Source: Mesorhizobium wenxiniae (GTDB lineage: Bacteria > Pseudomonadota > Alphaproteobacteria > Rhizobiales > Rhizobiaceae). Taken from it: DNA of 64,000 bases. This document shows, piece by piece, positions 33,907 to 43,408 of this stretch. A model generated the notes under the pieces. It was not told where the DNA came from. It worked only from the letters and a program-made list of their open reading frames with translations, and did no database searches. The translations under genes and the position numbers were made by a program. The stretch is taken from assembly GCF_002284535.1 (NCBI RefSeq), contig NZ_NPKH01000027.1:1-64000 (forward strand), given 5' to 3'. Position 1 is the first letter of the stretch. Each line of letters starts with the position of its first letter.

Positions 33907-36261
33907 TCAGAAGCGGGTCGATATACCGAAGTTGAATTCCTGTACCTCGTCGGTGTCCTCCTTGAGGACCGGAATCGCATAGTCGATGCGGATCGGGCCA
34001 AAGGGCGACGCCCACATAAGACCGACGCCGACAGAGGCGCGCCACTGCATGTCGACCGTCGACTGATCGACCAGTGCAGTCTCGATCTGGCTGCCATAGA
34101 GCGTCGCCGCATCGGCGAACACCGCGCCGCGCAGGCCGAAGCTTTCCGGAATGACCGGCATCGGGAACTGGGCTTCCGCAGAGGCATTGAAATAGGTGGT
34201 GCCACCGAGATGGTCGTCGCTGGGTGCTGGGGCCGCCGGACCGATGCCGCCATAGGCGAAGCCGCGGATCATGCGGTCGCTGCTCTGGAAATGATCGAAG
34301 ATGCGCAGGTCGTCGTTGCCGAAGCCCTGGATATGGCCAGCCCCGCCCGAAATCACCCCCACCAGATCAAGCTGCTCCGACAATGTCTGATAGACGCTGC
34401 CGCGCGCGGTCACCTTGACGAATTTGGCGTCGCCGCCGAGACCGGCGAATTCCGTGGTGACGTTGGCGAAGATGCCTTCATGCGGGTTCTTCATGTCGTC
34501 GATGGTGTTGTAGACCATGGCGAGACTGACCGACGACTTGAGCCATGGGCTTTCCTCAATCCCGTTTAGGACAGCCTGAGAGATGTCGCAGCCAGCCAGT
34601 GGATCGCAGTCATCGTCGAGCTTATACTTCTCCTGCGAGATATTGTACGCCAGCTGCGTCGAGATGTTGTCGGTGATCGGCAGGCCGAAGCGCACTGTCG
34701 CGCCTAGCGTCTCGCTCTTATAGTCGTCGTATTCCCTGGTCCGGTTGAAGATATCGAAACCGGCGGCAATGCGCCGCCCGAGGAAATAGGGCTCGGTGAA
34801 GGAGAAGCTGTAGTCGCGCGAATTCTTGCCGCCGCCCGCCGATAGTTTGATGAACTGGCCGCGTCCGAGGAAGTTGCGCTCGGTGATCGATCCCTCGACG
34901 GACGGGCCTGACGTGTCGCCGCCTGTCGAATAGCCAGCGCCAATCGAGAACTCGCCGGTCGATTTTTCGACCACGTCGACCACGAGCACCACCTGGTCTG
35001 GCTCAGAGCCGGGAACGGTGGAAACTTCGACTTTTTCAAAATAATCGAGCGCTTCCAGCCGCTTCTTCGCGCGCTGGATGAGAACCTGGTTGAAGGCATC
35101 GCCCTCACTCACGTCAAATTCGCGGCGAATGACATAGTCGCGTGTCCGGTCGTTGCCGCGAATCTCGATGCGCTCGACATAGGCCTTGGTACCCTGGTCG
35201 ATCGTATAGACCACTGAAATGGTGTGGTTCTCGAAATTGCGGTCGCCGCGCGGCGTCACCTGGGCGAAGGGATAGCCGGAACCGGCGACCCTCTCGGTCA
35301 ACGCAATGATGGTGTCTTCGACGTTCTCAGCGTTGTAGACGTCGCCCTTGTGGGTTTCGACCGCCGACTGCAGCGATGCAGCGTCGACCTCGGGAATCGT
35401 GCTCTCGACGCTGACGTCGCCGAAGGTGTAGCGGTCGCCCTCCTGCACGGTGATGGTCACCGTGTACTTGTTGGTGGTTTCGTCGAGTTCGCCGACCGCG
35501 GAAATCACCTGGAAGTCGGCATATCCGTGATTGTAATAAAAACGGCGCAGCAGCTCCTCGTCGGCGCGCAGCTTATCTTCGTCATAGACGTCGTCGCGCA
35601 GCACGAACGAAAGGATGGTCGAGCGCTTGGTGGAGATGACGTCGGACAGGCGACGGCTCGAATAGGCACTGTTGCCGACGAAATTGATGGCGGCGATCTG
35701 CGTGCGGCCGCCTTCGTTGATGTTGAAGACCACGTTCACGCGGTTGTCGCCGAGATCCATGATCTGGGTGGTCACGGCGGCGTCGTCGCGGCCGATACGC
35801 CTGTAGGCAGCCTTGACCGCCTCGACGTCGGCATCGAGCGCCTGCTGCGAGAACGTTCCACGCGGCTTCAACTGGACCGCCGTCGCAAGGGCGTTGTCCT
35901 TGAGTTTTTTGTTGCCCTGGAACAGCACCTGGTTCACGACCTGATATTCGGAAACCTTGATGACCAGCGACGAACCGACCTGGTTGATCTGGACGTCCGA
36001 GAACAGCCCGGTGCCGAACAGCGCCTTGACCGCATCGTCGATATCGGAACTGGAAAAGGGCTTGCCGGGCTTGATCGTTACGTAGTTGCGGATCGTGTCG
36101 GCGTCGACACGCTGATTGCCGCTGACTTCAACTCTTGAAACAATAGCGGCCTCGGCCGCCGATGTGGCAACGAACTGCACTGTGAGCGCACCTGGTACGA
36201 CCAGGGCGGCGGACAGGGCCACCGCGGACGCGGCGCTCAGAAACTTGGATGCTGCCTTCAT
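33907..36261 (-). CDS. bamA: Outer membrane protein assembly factor BamA
   Basis: The 784-residue protein inserts beta-barrels into the outer membrane. It has a signal peptide (to about residue 38, ...AAEAA), five POTRA domains (the first from IVSRVEVSGNQRVDADTIRNYV) and a C-terminal Omp85 barrel with GPIRIDYAIP and a terminal phenylalanine (FNFGISTRF), the beta-signal. It lies between rseP and lpxD, as in many proteobacteria. Start: the only ATG giving a signal peptide. Confidence 0.95.
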   Translation of the reverse strand: MKAASKFLSAASAVALSAALVVPGALTVQFVATSAAEAAIVSRVEVSGNQRVDADTIRNYVTIKPGKPFSSSDIDDAVKALFGTGLFSDVQINQVGSSLVIKVSEYQVVNQVLFQGNKKLKDNALATAVQLKPRGTFSQQALDADVEAVKAAYRRIGRDDAAVTTQIMDLGDNRVNVVFNINEGGRTQIAAINFVGNSAYSSRRLSDVISTKRSTILSFVLRDDVYDEDKLRADEELLRRFYYNHGYADFQVISAVGELDETTNKYTVTITVQEGDRYTFGDVSVESTIPEVDAASLQSAVETHKGDVYNAENVEDTIIALTERVAGSGYPFAQVTPRGDRNFENHTISVVYTIDQGTKAYVERIEIRGNDRTRDYVIRREFDVSEGDAFNQVLIQRAKKRLEALDYFEKVEVSTVPGSEPDQVVLVVDVVEKSTGEFSIGAGYSTGGDTSGPSVEGSITERNFLGRGQFIKLSAGGGKNSRDYSFSFTEPYFLGRRIAAGFDIFNRTREYDDYKSETLGATVRFGLPITDNISTQLAYNISQEKYKLDDDCDPLAGCDISQAVLNGIEESPWLKSSVSLAMVYNTIDDMKNPHEGIFANVTTEFAGLGGDAKFVKVTARGSVYQTLSEQLDLVGVISGGAGHIQGFGNDDLRIFDHFQSSDRMIRGFAYGGIGPAAPAPSDDHLGGTTYFNASAEAQFPMPVIPESFGLRGAVFADAATLYGSQIETALVDQSTVDMQWRASVGVGLMWASPFGPIRIDYAIPVLKEDTDEVQEFNFGISTRF

Positions 36262-36478
36262 CGGGCTTTTGTACCTTTTCTCGAAGTCCCCACGGCGAGA
36301 AAACCGGACGTGCGGTAATTTCCCCTACCGTATTAACCGGATTTTCCCTACACGCAAGGCTCCTGGTTAATTTGTATTTACTTAACCCTGTTGCGTGGCT
36401 TTCGCGTCACGCATATCCCCATGCATGGTAAACGGCGTCTCAACATTGGCTGTGCCGAAGCCAAATTTCTTCATGATT

Positions 36479-37621
36479 TCAGCATCCAAACAGGTCGTTC
36501 CAGAAAACGAACCCCATGAAGCCCAAGACGAGAAGCAGGCCGGCCCTGTAACCCATTTCCATCATCCGTTCCGACACCGGTCGCCGAATGACGGCCTCCA
36601 CGCCGTAGAACAGGAGATGGCCGCCGTCGAGGGGGGGAATCGGCAAAAGGTTGAGAATACCGATCCCGACCGACAACAGCGCAACAAGTTGCACAAGCCA
36701 GTCGAAGCCCAGTTTTGCCGCCTGCCCCGACATCTTTGCGATCTTGATTGGACCGCCCAGCTGGCATTTGTCTTCGCGACCGACGACGAAACGCTGCAGG
36801 AACTGGCCGGTACCCTGGATGATGTGGCCGGTTTCCTCGACCGCGGCAGCCAGTGCGCCAGCCGGGCTATAGGTGATCAGGCGCGGTTGGCCGAATTCCT
36901 GGTTGTTGACGACGCCGATCACGGCCACCTTGACCTTGTTGCCCAGCGCGTCTTCCTGTTCCATCAACCGCGGCGTCGCCGTAACGGTGATCTCCTTGCC
37001 GTCGCGCAGCATGACGAACGTGATGGCGTCGCCGCCGCGGCCCGAGACCCGGCGCTGGACGTCGGCGAAGGTCTGGACCTTGCTGCCGTCGACGCTGACG
37101 AATCGGTCCCCGGGCAGGATCCCGGCCTGCGCCGCCGGACTGTCGGCGGTGACTTCAGCCACCATCGGCTCCATCACAGGGCGGCCATAGGCGGTAAACA
37201 GCACCGCGAAGACGGCGATCGTCAGCAGGAAATTGAACAGCGGACCGGCCACCACAGTCGCGGCGCGCTTCCAGACCGGCTGCGTGTGAAACGCGATCTT
37301 GCGCTCGGCATCGGTCAGCGTTTCGATCTCCTCCGAGCTGGGCTGGCTCGATGTGGCGTTCATGTCGCCGACGAATTTGACGTAGCCGCCGAGTGGTATG
37401 GCGCAGAGTTTCCAGCGCGTGCCATGGCTGTCATAGAAGCCGAAGAGTTCCGGGCCGAAGCCGATCGAAAAGACTTTCACGCCGATGCCGCACCAGCGGC
37501 CGACGAGATAATGGCCCATTTCGTGGACGAACACGACTACGGTCAGCACGAACAGGAACGGCACCAGCGTGCCGAGGACAAAGCCTTCCGTGCTGAAAAC
37601 CGCCTGAAGAATCTCGTTCAA
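36479..37621 (-). CDS. rseP: RIP metalloprotease RseP
   Basis: The 380-residue site-2 protease has zinc-binding HEMGH at residues 33-37 in the first membrane segment, a PDZ domain (GDRFVSVDGSKVQTFADVQ) and the third zinc ligand in NLLPIPPLDGGHLLFY. It cuts anti-sigma factors and leftover signal peptides within the inner membrane. cdsA precedes it by 115 bp and bamA follows. Confidence 0.95.
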   Translation of the reverse strand: MNEILQAVFSTEGFVLGTLVPFLFVLTVVVFVHEMGHYLVGRWCGIGVKVFSIGFGPELFGFYDSHGTRWKLCAIPLGGYVKFVGDMNATSSQPSSEEIETLTDAERKIAFHTQPVWKRAATVVAGPLFNFLLTIAVFAVLFTAYGRPVMEPMVAEVTADSPAAQAGILPGDRFVSVDGSKVQTFADVQRRVSGRGGDAITFVMLRDGKEITVTATPRLMEQEDALGNKVKVAVIGVVNNQEFGQPRLITYSPAGALAAAVEETGHIIQGTGQFLQRFVVGREDKCQLGGPIKIAKMSGQAAKLGFDWLVQLVALLSVGIGILNLLPIPPLDGGHLLFYGVEAVIRRPVSERMMEMGYRAGLLLVLGFMGFVFWNDLFGC

Positions 37622-37736
37622 CTCATGTCCTCAAATTCGTCCGCAGCACGGTCGTACCGCGACTGTGGCATCAATCCAGGCGAATCCATGGCGCATCCTG
37701 CGCAGGTCAAGAAACCAGGCCGGGAATCAATGCTGG

Positions 37737-38552
37737 TCAAGCTGGAAACAGCCCCTGTGCCGGATGGTCGGCGGTCGCCGAAATCCAGCCGATGACGTAC
37801 AGGGCGAAAGCCGCCGCGACAAGCCCGTCGACCCGGTCCATGACGCCGCCATGGCCCGGTATCAGCGTGCCCGAATCCTTGCGGTTGTGGCGGCGCTTCA
37901 CCCATGATTCGAAAAGGTCGCCGGCCTGGGAGACGAGCGAAAGCACGAGCGCGACGACGCCGAGCACTGCGAGATTTCCGCCTCCGGCCGCGGCCGCCAG
38001 AAGCAGCCCGGCAACCACGCCGCCGACGGCGCCGCCGAGTGCCCCGCTCTGAGTCTTGCCTGGTGAGATCGACGGCGCCAGCTTCGGACCGCCGACAGCG
38101 CGGCCGACGAAATAGGCTGATATGTCGGTCGCCCAAACCACCGCGAACAGGAAGAGAATGGCGACGAGGCCGGGATGATCGCCGTCACGCAAAAGAGCAA
38201 GTGACAGTCCGGAAATGGCGGCATAGGCAAGGCCGGACGCGTCCCACTGTCCCGCCTGGCGCATCGAACCCACGACCACGGTGACAACGACCATCACTGC
38301 CACAAGAAGCAGAAGCCATGACGCAGGCAAGCCGGCGACCAAACCGCCGACGAAAACCAGAAGCAGCGCTTCCGGCAGAAAACCAAGACCCGTGGCGGCA
38401 ACCGGGCGGCACATTCGTGACCATTCGTAGAAGATCAGAATCGTCATGGCCGCGCAAAGCAACCGGAAGGGCAGTCCGCCCAGCCAGGTCAAGCTGAGTG
38501 TGACGACCGCAAGCACGACGGCAGAAATAACCCGAAGCTGGAGGTTGCTCAT
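37737..38552 (-). CDS. cdsA: Phosphatidate cytidylyltransferase
   Basis: The 271-residue multi-pass membrane enzyme makes CDP-diacylglycerol for phospholipid synthesis. The CdsA signature is visible in GRAVGGPKLAPSISPGKTQSGALGG and the C-terminal DLFESWVKRRHNRKDSGTLIPGHGGVMDRVDG. The ATG at 38552 overlaps the uppS stop by four bases; the longer frame upstream is the uppS antiframe. Confidence 0.95.
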   Translation of the reverse strand: MSNLQLRVISAVVLAVVTLSLTWLGGLPFRLLCAAMTILIFYEWSRMCRPVAATGLGFLPEALLLVFVGGLVAGLPASWLLLLVAVMVVVTVVVGSMRQAGQWDASGLAYAAISGLSLALLRDGDHPGLVAILFLFAVVWATDISAYFVGRAVGGPKLAPSISPGKTQSGALGGAVGGVVAGLLLAAAAGGGNLAVLGVVALVLSLVSQAGDLFESWVKRRHNRKDSGTLIPGHGGVMDRVDGLVAAAFALYVIGWISATADHPAQGLFPA

Positions 38553-39280
38553 CCCTTGGCCGTCACGGCGACGTCTTGAGCGCCCAGACCGCCGAAACGG
38601 CGCTCGCGACTGGCAAAGTCGCGCAATGCGTCGGCCAAATGCTCGCGGCTGAAATCGGGCCAGTAGCAAGGCAGGAAGACAAGCTCGCTATAGGCCGCTT
38701 GCCACAGAAGGAAATTCGACAGCCTGAGCTCGCCGCTGGTACGGATGACCAGTTCCGGATCCGGAATACCCTGGGTGTCGAGAGAGCCGGCAAAGGATTC
38801 GGCCGTGATCGCCTCGCTGTCGAGCTCGCCGCGCGCCACCGCCGAGGCAAGCTTGCGCGCTGTGCGCACGATCTCGTCGCGTCCGCCATAGTTGAAAGCG
38901 ATGACCAGGGTCAGCGCGTCGTTGCGGACGGTCAGGGTTTCGGCCTCTTCAAGCAGGGTCCTGATGTCAGGCTGCAGGCCTGCCCTGTCGCCGATGATCC
39001 TGACCCGCACGCCGTTTTGGTGCAGTTCGGCGAGATCGCGGCGAATGAAGATTTTCAACAGGCCCATCAGGTCGCTGACTTCGGACTTCGGCCGCGACCA
39101 GTTTTCCGACGAGAAGGCGTAGACGGTCAGGAATGAGATGCCGAGGCCAGGAGCGGCGCGCACCGTGTTGCGCAGCGCCTCGACGCCGGCACGATGCCCA
39201 GCAAGCCGTGGCAAACCACGCGCCTTGGCCCAGCGTCCGTTTCCGTCCATGATGATCGCGACATGCGCGGGGCTTGTCAT
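38549..39280 (-). CDS. uppS: Isoprenyl transferase (undecaprenyl diphosphate synthase)
   Basis: The 243-residue cis-prenyltransferase makes the C55 lipid carrier for peptidoglycan and O-antigen. The catalytic Asp is D12 in IIMDGNGRWAKARGLPRLAGH; SSENWSRP, AFNYGGRDEIV and LVIRTSGELRLSNFLLWQ are intact. It overlaps cdsA by four bases. Confidence 0.95.
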   Translation of the reverse strand: MTSPAHVAIIMDGNGRWAKARGLPRLAGHRAGVEALRNTVRAAPGLGISFLTVYAFSSENWSRPKSEVSDLMGLLKIFIRRDLAELHQNGVRVRIIGDRAGLQPDIRTLLEEAETLTVRNDALTLVIAFNYGGRDEIVRTARKLASAVARGELDSEAITAESFAGSLDTQGIPDPELVIRTSGELRLSNFLLWQAAYSELVFLPCYWPDFSREHLADALRDFASRERRFGGLGAQDVAVTAKG

Positions 39281-39312
39281 GTTCTCGCTTTCGAGCCAGC
39301 AGTGGCCAGACC

Positions 39313-39870
39313 CTAAACCTGCATGATTTCAGCTTCCTTATCGGAAAGCAGATGGTCGATGGTGCTGATCATCTCGTCGGTGAGTTTCTGAACCTGGTCG
39401 GACCGCTTGCGATGATCGTCTTCGCTTATATCGCCGTCCTTTTCCGCCTTTTTGAGAAACTCCATGCCGTCCCGGCGCACGTGGCGCACGGCTATACGAG
39501 CATTCTCTGCATAACCGTGCGAGATCTTGACCAGTTCCTTGCGGCGCTGTTCGTTGAGCTCGGGCAGCGGAATTCTGAGATTGGTGCCATCGACGATCGG
39601 ATTGAAGCCGAGATTGGATTCACGGATGGCGCGATCGACCGCGCCGACCATCGACTTATCCCAGACCGAAACCGAAATCATGCGCGGCTCCGGCACCGAC
39701 ACGTTTGCCACTTGGTTGATCGGCATGGTGGTGCCGTAGGCCTGCACCTGGATCGCGTCGAGCAGGTTGCTCGAAGCGCGGCCGGTCCGCAGCGAAGCCA
39801 GATCGTGCTTGAACGCAGCGATCGCCCCGTCCATGCGCCGTTTGAGATCATCGTATTCGCCACTCATCAT
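39313..39870 (-). CDS. frr: Ribosome recycling factor
   Basis: The 185-residue protein splits post-termination ribosomes with EF-G. The family pattern is clear: DLASLRTGRASSNLLDAIQVQAYG at the N-terminal helix and VRHVRRDGMEFLKKAEKDGDISEDDHRK in the C-terminal helix. It starts just downstream of pyrH and precedes uppS by 32 bp. Confidence 0.95.
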   Translation of the reverse strand: MMSGEYDDLKRRMDGAIAAFKHDLASLRTGRASSNLLDAIQVQAYGTTMPINQVANVSVPEPRMISVSVWDKSMVGAVDRAIRESNLGFNPIVDGTNLRIPLPELNEQRRKELVKISHGYAENARIAVRHVRRDGMEFLKKAEKDGDISEDDHRKRSDQVQKLTDEMISTIDHLLSDKEAEIMQV

Positions 39871-39991
39871 CGTCTCCTCGACCCGTTAGCCGGGTTCACT
39901 TCAGGGTAATCCCGTATTCAAGCCTCAATCCGAAAACCGGTTCCCGCTTTTCGCCTACGGGAAACCTTCGGGTTCGGGATCGGGCTCCCGA

Positions 39992-40714
39992 TCAGTCGTC
40001 CGTGACGACCGTGCAACGGCCGCCGCCCCTCAGAATATCACCGAAACCACCCTTCTCGTGGATCGAATAGACGATTATCGGAATGTTGTTTTCGCGCGCA
40101 AGTGCAATCGCAGCCGTATCCATGATCGAAAGACCGCGTCTTATGACTTCGCCATGGCTGATGCGCTCGAAGCGGGTCGCATTCGGGTCCTTCTTGGGAT
40201 CTGCCGAATAAACGCCGTCGACCTGGGTACCCTTGAACAGCGCATCGGCGCCGATTTCCGCCGCGCGCAGCGCCGCGGCCGAATCGGTGGTGAAGAAAGG
40301 ATTGCCGGTGCCGCCGGCGAAAATGACGACCTTGCCCTGGTTCATGTAGGCGGTCGCTTGACGCTGCGAAAAACTCTCACAAAGCTCAGGCATGGCGATT
40401 GCCGACAGCACCACCGCGTCGACGCCGATCTTGTTCAGCGAAGTGCGCAGCGCCAGCGAGTTGATCACGGTGGCGAGCATGCCCATGTGGTCGCCGGTGA
40501 CCCGGTCACCTCCCTTGGACGCAACCGCCACGCCGCGAAAGATGTTGCCGCCGCCGATGACGATGCCGACCTCGATGCCCAGGGCGCGGGCCTCGGCGAT
40601 GTCGGCGGCGATGCGATCGACTACCGACACGTCGATGCCGAAATGCTGCTCGCCCATCAACGCTTCGCCAGATGCTTTCAGCAAGACACGTCGGTAGAGG
40701 GGCTTCACCGTCAT
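39992..40714 (-). CDS. pyrH: UMP kinase
   Basis: The 240-residue hexameric kinase phosphorylates UMP. Motifs: YRRVLLKASGEALMG, VGIVIGGGNIFRG, VIFAGGTGNPFFTTDSAAALRA and IYSIHEKGGFGDILRG-type C-terminus. The ATG at 40714 follows GAGGACC. It sits between tsf and frr, the common bacterial order. Confidence 0.95.
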   Translation of the reverse strand: MTVKPLYRRVLLKASGEALMGEQHFGIDVSVVDRIAADIAEARALGIEVGIVIGGGNIFRGVAVASKGGDRVTGDHMGMLATVINSLALRTSLNKIGVDAVVLSAIAMPELCESFSQRQATAYMNQGKVVIFAGGTGNPFFTTDSAAALRAAEIGADALFKGTQVDGVYSADPKKDPNATRFERISHGEVIRRGLSIMDTAAIALARENNIPIIVYSIHEKGGFGDILRGGGRCTVVTDD

Positions 40715-40799
40715 CTGGTCCTCATTATCATGCGTGTGACGCGCCGCGGGCTGCCGCCGCGCAGGCGCTGCCCCGAAACATTGGGTTCCGATACACGAA

Positions 40800-40825
40800 G
40801 GGCGCCGCGATGTCACGCGGCGCCC
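40800..40825. other. Strong GC hairpin in the tsf-pyrH gap
   Basis: GGGCGCCGCG pairs with CGCGGCGCCC around a 6-nt loop, 85 bp before the pyrH start. No T-run follows on either strand, so it may be a processing or pausing element rather than a simple terminator. A second, weaker stem GGCCGGG/CCCGGCC lies at 40954-40981, just after tsf. Confidence 0.5.
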
Positions 40826-41012
40826 GAACCGGAAAACTCTCTTCCAGCCTTTAGCTTACGCCGGCAAATGCACCTTGCATGAGCAGATCCGGGCATGAGC
40901 AGATCCGGCAGATAGCCAACCGGCCTGTCGCCGGCCGCACCACGCAAGAAATCGGCCGGGCATCCTCGCGGACACCCGGCCATAAAGTCATTTCAGAAAG
41001 ATAGGGTGCGGT

Positions 41013-41936
41013 TTACTTCTTGACCGCCGCCGCGACTTCCGCCGCAAAATCGGTCTCTTCCTTCTCGATGCCCTCGCCGAGCGCGAAGCGCAGATAGGCA
41101 GTGATCTTGGCCGGTGCGCCGATTTCCTTCTCGGCATCCTGCAGCGCCTTCTCGACGGTGATGTCGGGATTGAGCACGAAAGCCTGCTTGAGCAGCACGA
41201 CCTCTTCGTAGAACTTGCGCAGACGGCCCTCGACCATCTTCTCGATGATCGCCTCCGGCTTGCCGGACTGGCGCGCCTGGTCGGCGAAGATCGCCTTCTC
41301 GCGCTCGACCGCGGCCGGATCGAGCTGCTCCGTCGTCAGCGCCATCGGGTTGGTGGCGGCGACATGCATGGCGACCTGACGGGCAAAGGCGTTGGCGGCC
41401 TGCGCGTTGCCTGTCGTCTCGATGGCGACCAGCACGCCGAGCTTGCCAAGGCCGTCGGCAACCGCATTGTGGACGTAGGTCGCGACAGCGCCCTGCTCCA
41501 CCGTGAGCTTGGCCGAACGGCGGAAGCCAAGATTCTCGCCGATAGTGCCGACAGCGTCCTTGATGGTGTCGGCAACCGACTTGTCGGAACCCGGATAGGG
41601 GGCGGCTGCGACGGCCTCGGTCTTGCCGCCATAGGCGAGCGCGACCTTGGCGACCTTGGCGACGATCTCCTGGAAGGCGGCGTTGCGGGCAACGAAGTCG
41701 GTCTCAGAATTGACCTCGACGACCGCCGCCTCGCGGATACCGGAATCGACGCCGATCAGGCCTTCGGCCGCGGTACGGCCGGCCTTCTTGTCGGCCTTGG
41801 AAATGCCCTTCTTGCGCAGCCAGTCGACGGCCTCTTCCATGTTGCCGTTGGTCTCGTTCAACGCCGCCTTGCAGTCCATCATGCCCGCGCCGGTCAAGTC
41901 GCGGAGTTCTTTGACCTGTGCAGCCGAAATGCTCAT
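41013..41936 (-). CDS. tsf: Translation elongation factor Ts
   Basis: The 307-residue EF-Tu nucleotide-exchange factor begins with the canonical SISAAQVKELRDLTGAGMMDCKAAL and contains EAAVVEVNSETDFVARN. The ATG at 41936 gives this start. It follows rpsB and precedes pyrH. Confidence 0.95.
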   Translation of the reverse strand: MSISAAQVKELRDLTGAGMMDCKAALNETNGNMEEAVDWLRKKGISKADKKAGRTAAEGLIGVDSGIREAAVVEVNSETDFVARNAAFQEIVAKVAKVALAYGGKTEAVAAAPYPGSDKSVADTIKDAVGTIGENLGFRRSAKLTVEQGAVATYVHNAVADGLGKLGVLVAIETTGNAQAANAFARQVAMHVAATNPMALTTEQLDPAAVEREKAIFADQARQSGKPEAIIEKMVEGRLRKFYEEVVLLKQAFVLNPDITVEKALQDAEKEIGAPAKITAYLRFALGEGIEKEETDFAAEVAAAVKK

Positions 41937-42020
41937 TGTCGCCTCTTTGTTTAAAATGCACCGACGCACCACCGGTCCTCGATGATGCGCCTGGCGCCAG
42001 CGCTTAGCGCGCCAGAATAT

Positions 42021-42049
42021 GAGAAAGATGAAGGCCGAAACCGGCCTTC
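42021..42049 (-). terminator. Hairpin between rpsB and tsf, possible attenuator
   Basis: On the minus strand GAAGGCCG pairs with CGGCCTTC around a GTTT loop, followed by ATCTTTCTC. It lies directly after the rpsB stop and could reduce read-through into tsf. The T-tract is weak. Confidence 0.5.
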
Positions 42050-42053
42050 CCTG

Positions 42054-42851
42054 TTATGCTTCCGGTGTCCGGGCAGCCGGTGTCTCGGCGGTCTGCGTCG
42101 GCTCGAGTGCCGGCTCGATCGGGGCCTCGGCCAAAGCGCCAACGTCGACGCCAAGCGCGCCCTGCTGGCGAGCAATGCCGTCGATTGCAGCCTTGGCGAT
42201 CAGATCGCAATAGAGCTGGATGGCGCGGGCCGCGTCATCATTGCCGGGGATCGGGAAATCGATCTTGTCCGGGTCGCAGTTGGAATCGATGATGGCGACG
42301 ACCGGGATGCCGAGGCGCTTGGCCTCGAGGATGGCGATCGCTTCCTTGTTGGTGTCGATCACGAACATCAGGTCGGGCGTCGAGCCCATGTCCTTGATGC
42401 CGCCCAGCGCCTTGTCGAGCTTCTCGCGCTCGCGATCGAGGTTGAGGCGCTCCTTCTTGGTGAGCCCCTGGGCCTCGCCAGCCAGCATCTCGTCGAGCTT
42501 GCGCAGGCGCTGGATGGAATTCGAGATCGTCTTCCAGTTGGTCATCATGCCGCCGAGCCAGCGGGAGTTGACATAGTACTGGGCCGAGCGCTGCGCGGCG
42601 TCGGCGACGATGTCGGACGCCTGGCGCTTGGTGCCGACGAACAGTACGCGGCCACCCTTGGCGACGGTGTCGGAAACCTGCTTCAGCGCCTGGTGCAGCA
42701 GCGGCACCGTCTGCGAGAGGTCGATGATGTGGATGTTGTTGCGGGCGCCATAGATATAGGGCGCCATCTTCGGGTTCCAGCGGTGAGTCTGGTGGCCGAA
42801 GTGAATGCCAGCTTCCAAAAGCTGGCGCATGCTGAAATCAGGCAGAGCCAT
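42054..42851 (-). CDS. rpsB: 30S ribosomal protein S2
   Basis: The 265-residue protein starts MALPDFSMRQLLEAGIHFGHQTHRWNP, typical of S2, and contains SRWLGGMMTNWKTI and VIDTNKEAIAILEAKRLGIP. The C-terminal ~30 residues are acidic and alanine-rich. It begins the translation and envelope superoperon; the ~190-bp leader upstream holds no gene. Confidence 0.95.
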   Translation of the reverse strand: MALPDFSMRQLLEAGIHFGHQTHRWNPKMAPYIYGARNNIHIIDLSQTVPLLHQALKQVSDTVAKGGRVLFVGTKRQASDIVADAAQRSAQYYVNSRWLGGMMTNWKTISNSIQRLRKLDEMLAGEAQGLTKKERLNLDREREKLDKALGGIKDMGSTPDLMFVIDTNKEAIAILEAKRLGIPVVAIIDSNCDPDKIDFPIPGNDDAARAIQLYCDLIAKAAIDGIARQQGALGVDVGALAEAPIEPALEPTQTAETPAARTPEA

Positions 42852-43057
42852 TCTTGAGTATCCTTTCCGGTTAGCCTCCACGGACACAGGCATTTCTGGA
42901 CTTTGTCCTCGAACGCCACCGGAGGTTTCAGCCGGATTTCTCCCGGGCAGACACCAAAGTCCGTGTGTGGAATGAGCGCGCATATAGAGGGGATGCGCGA
43001 CAAACGCAAGCGCTGCGGTGTCTTGCGGCTCAGCATGCGGCGATCAGCGCACCCGGG

Positions 43058-43336
43058 CTATGGTCGTATCTTCCCCTTCGGCACGCGGACACGCCGGAAA
43101 ACAGCAACGATCTCTTCGCGGCTGCATTCGATGGCGCCTAGCCGCACCGCGCGGTCACGCTCGAAGCCGGTTATGTCATAATGCGGCGCCGATGTCTTCG
43201 GCGGCCCCTGATAGGACGAGCGCTTGACGCCGAGCTGTGCTGCAAAACGATGCAGCTCGTCGGTGTCGTCGGCCAGCAGATGACACCAGCGGTGGCCGAC
43301 CCATTTCCAGATCGCCGCGTCGACATACACCGCCAT
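43058..43336 (-). CDS. DUF4031 domain-containing protein
   Basis: The 92-residue protein begins AVYVDAAIWKWVGHRWCHLLADDTDELHRFA and contains GVKRSSYQGPPKTSAPHYDIT, matching the small DUF4031 family, whose function is unknown. It ends in a basic tail (VRVPKGKIRP). The neighbours give no functional hint. Confidence 0.8.
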   Translation of the reverse strand: MAVYVDAAIWKWVGHRWCHLLADDTDELHRFAAQLGVKRSSYQGPPKTSAPHYDITGFERDRAVRLGAIECSREEIVAVFRRVRVPKGKIRP

Positions 43337-43408
43337 GAGGTTTGCCGCACTCCTTCATCTTGCGCCGACCAGCGGAGCCGCAGTTCACCTGGGGCCAAGA
43401 TCCAAACG

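Noticed and set aside
36361..36390. CtrA-type site near GGTTAA...TTAACC upstream of bamA
   Set aside because: The TTAA half-sites are 11 bp apart rather than the 7 bp of the CtrA consensus.
39910..39965. Fifth copy of the double-hairpin repeat near frr
   Set aside because: The sequence has a vaguely similar palindrome but lacks the ATCGGAATCGATTTTCGG core and the second hairpin.
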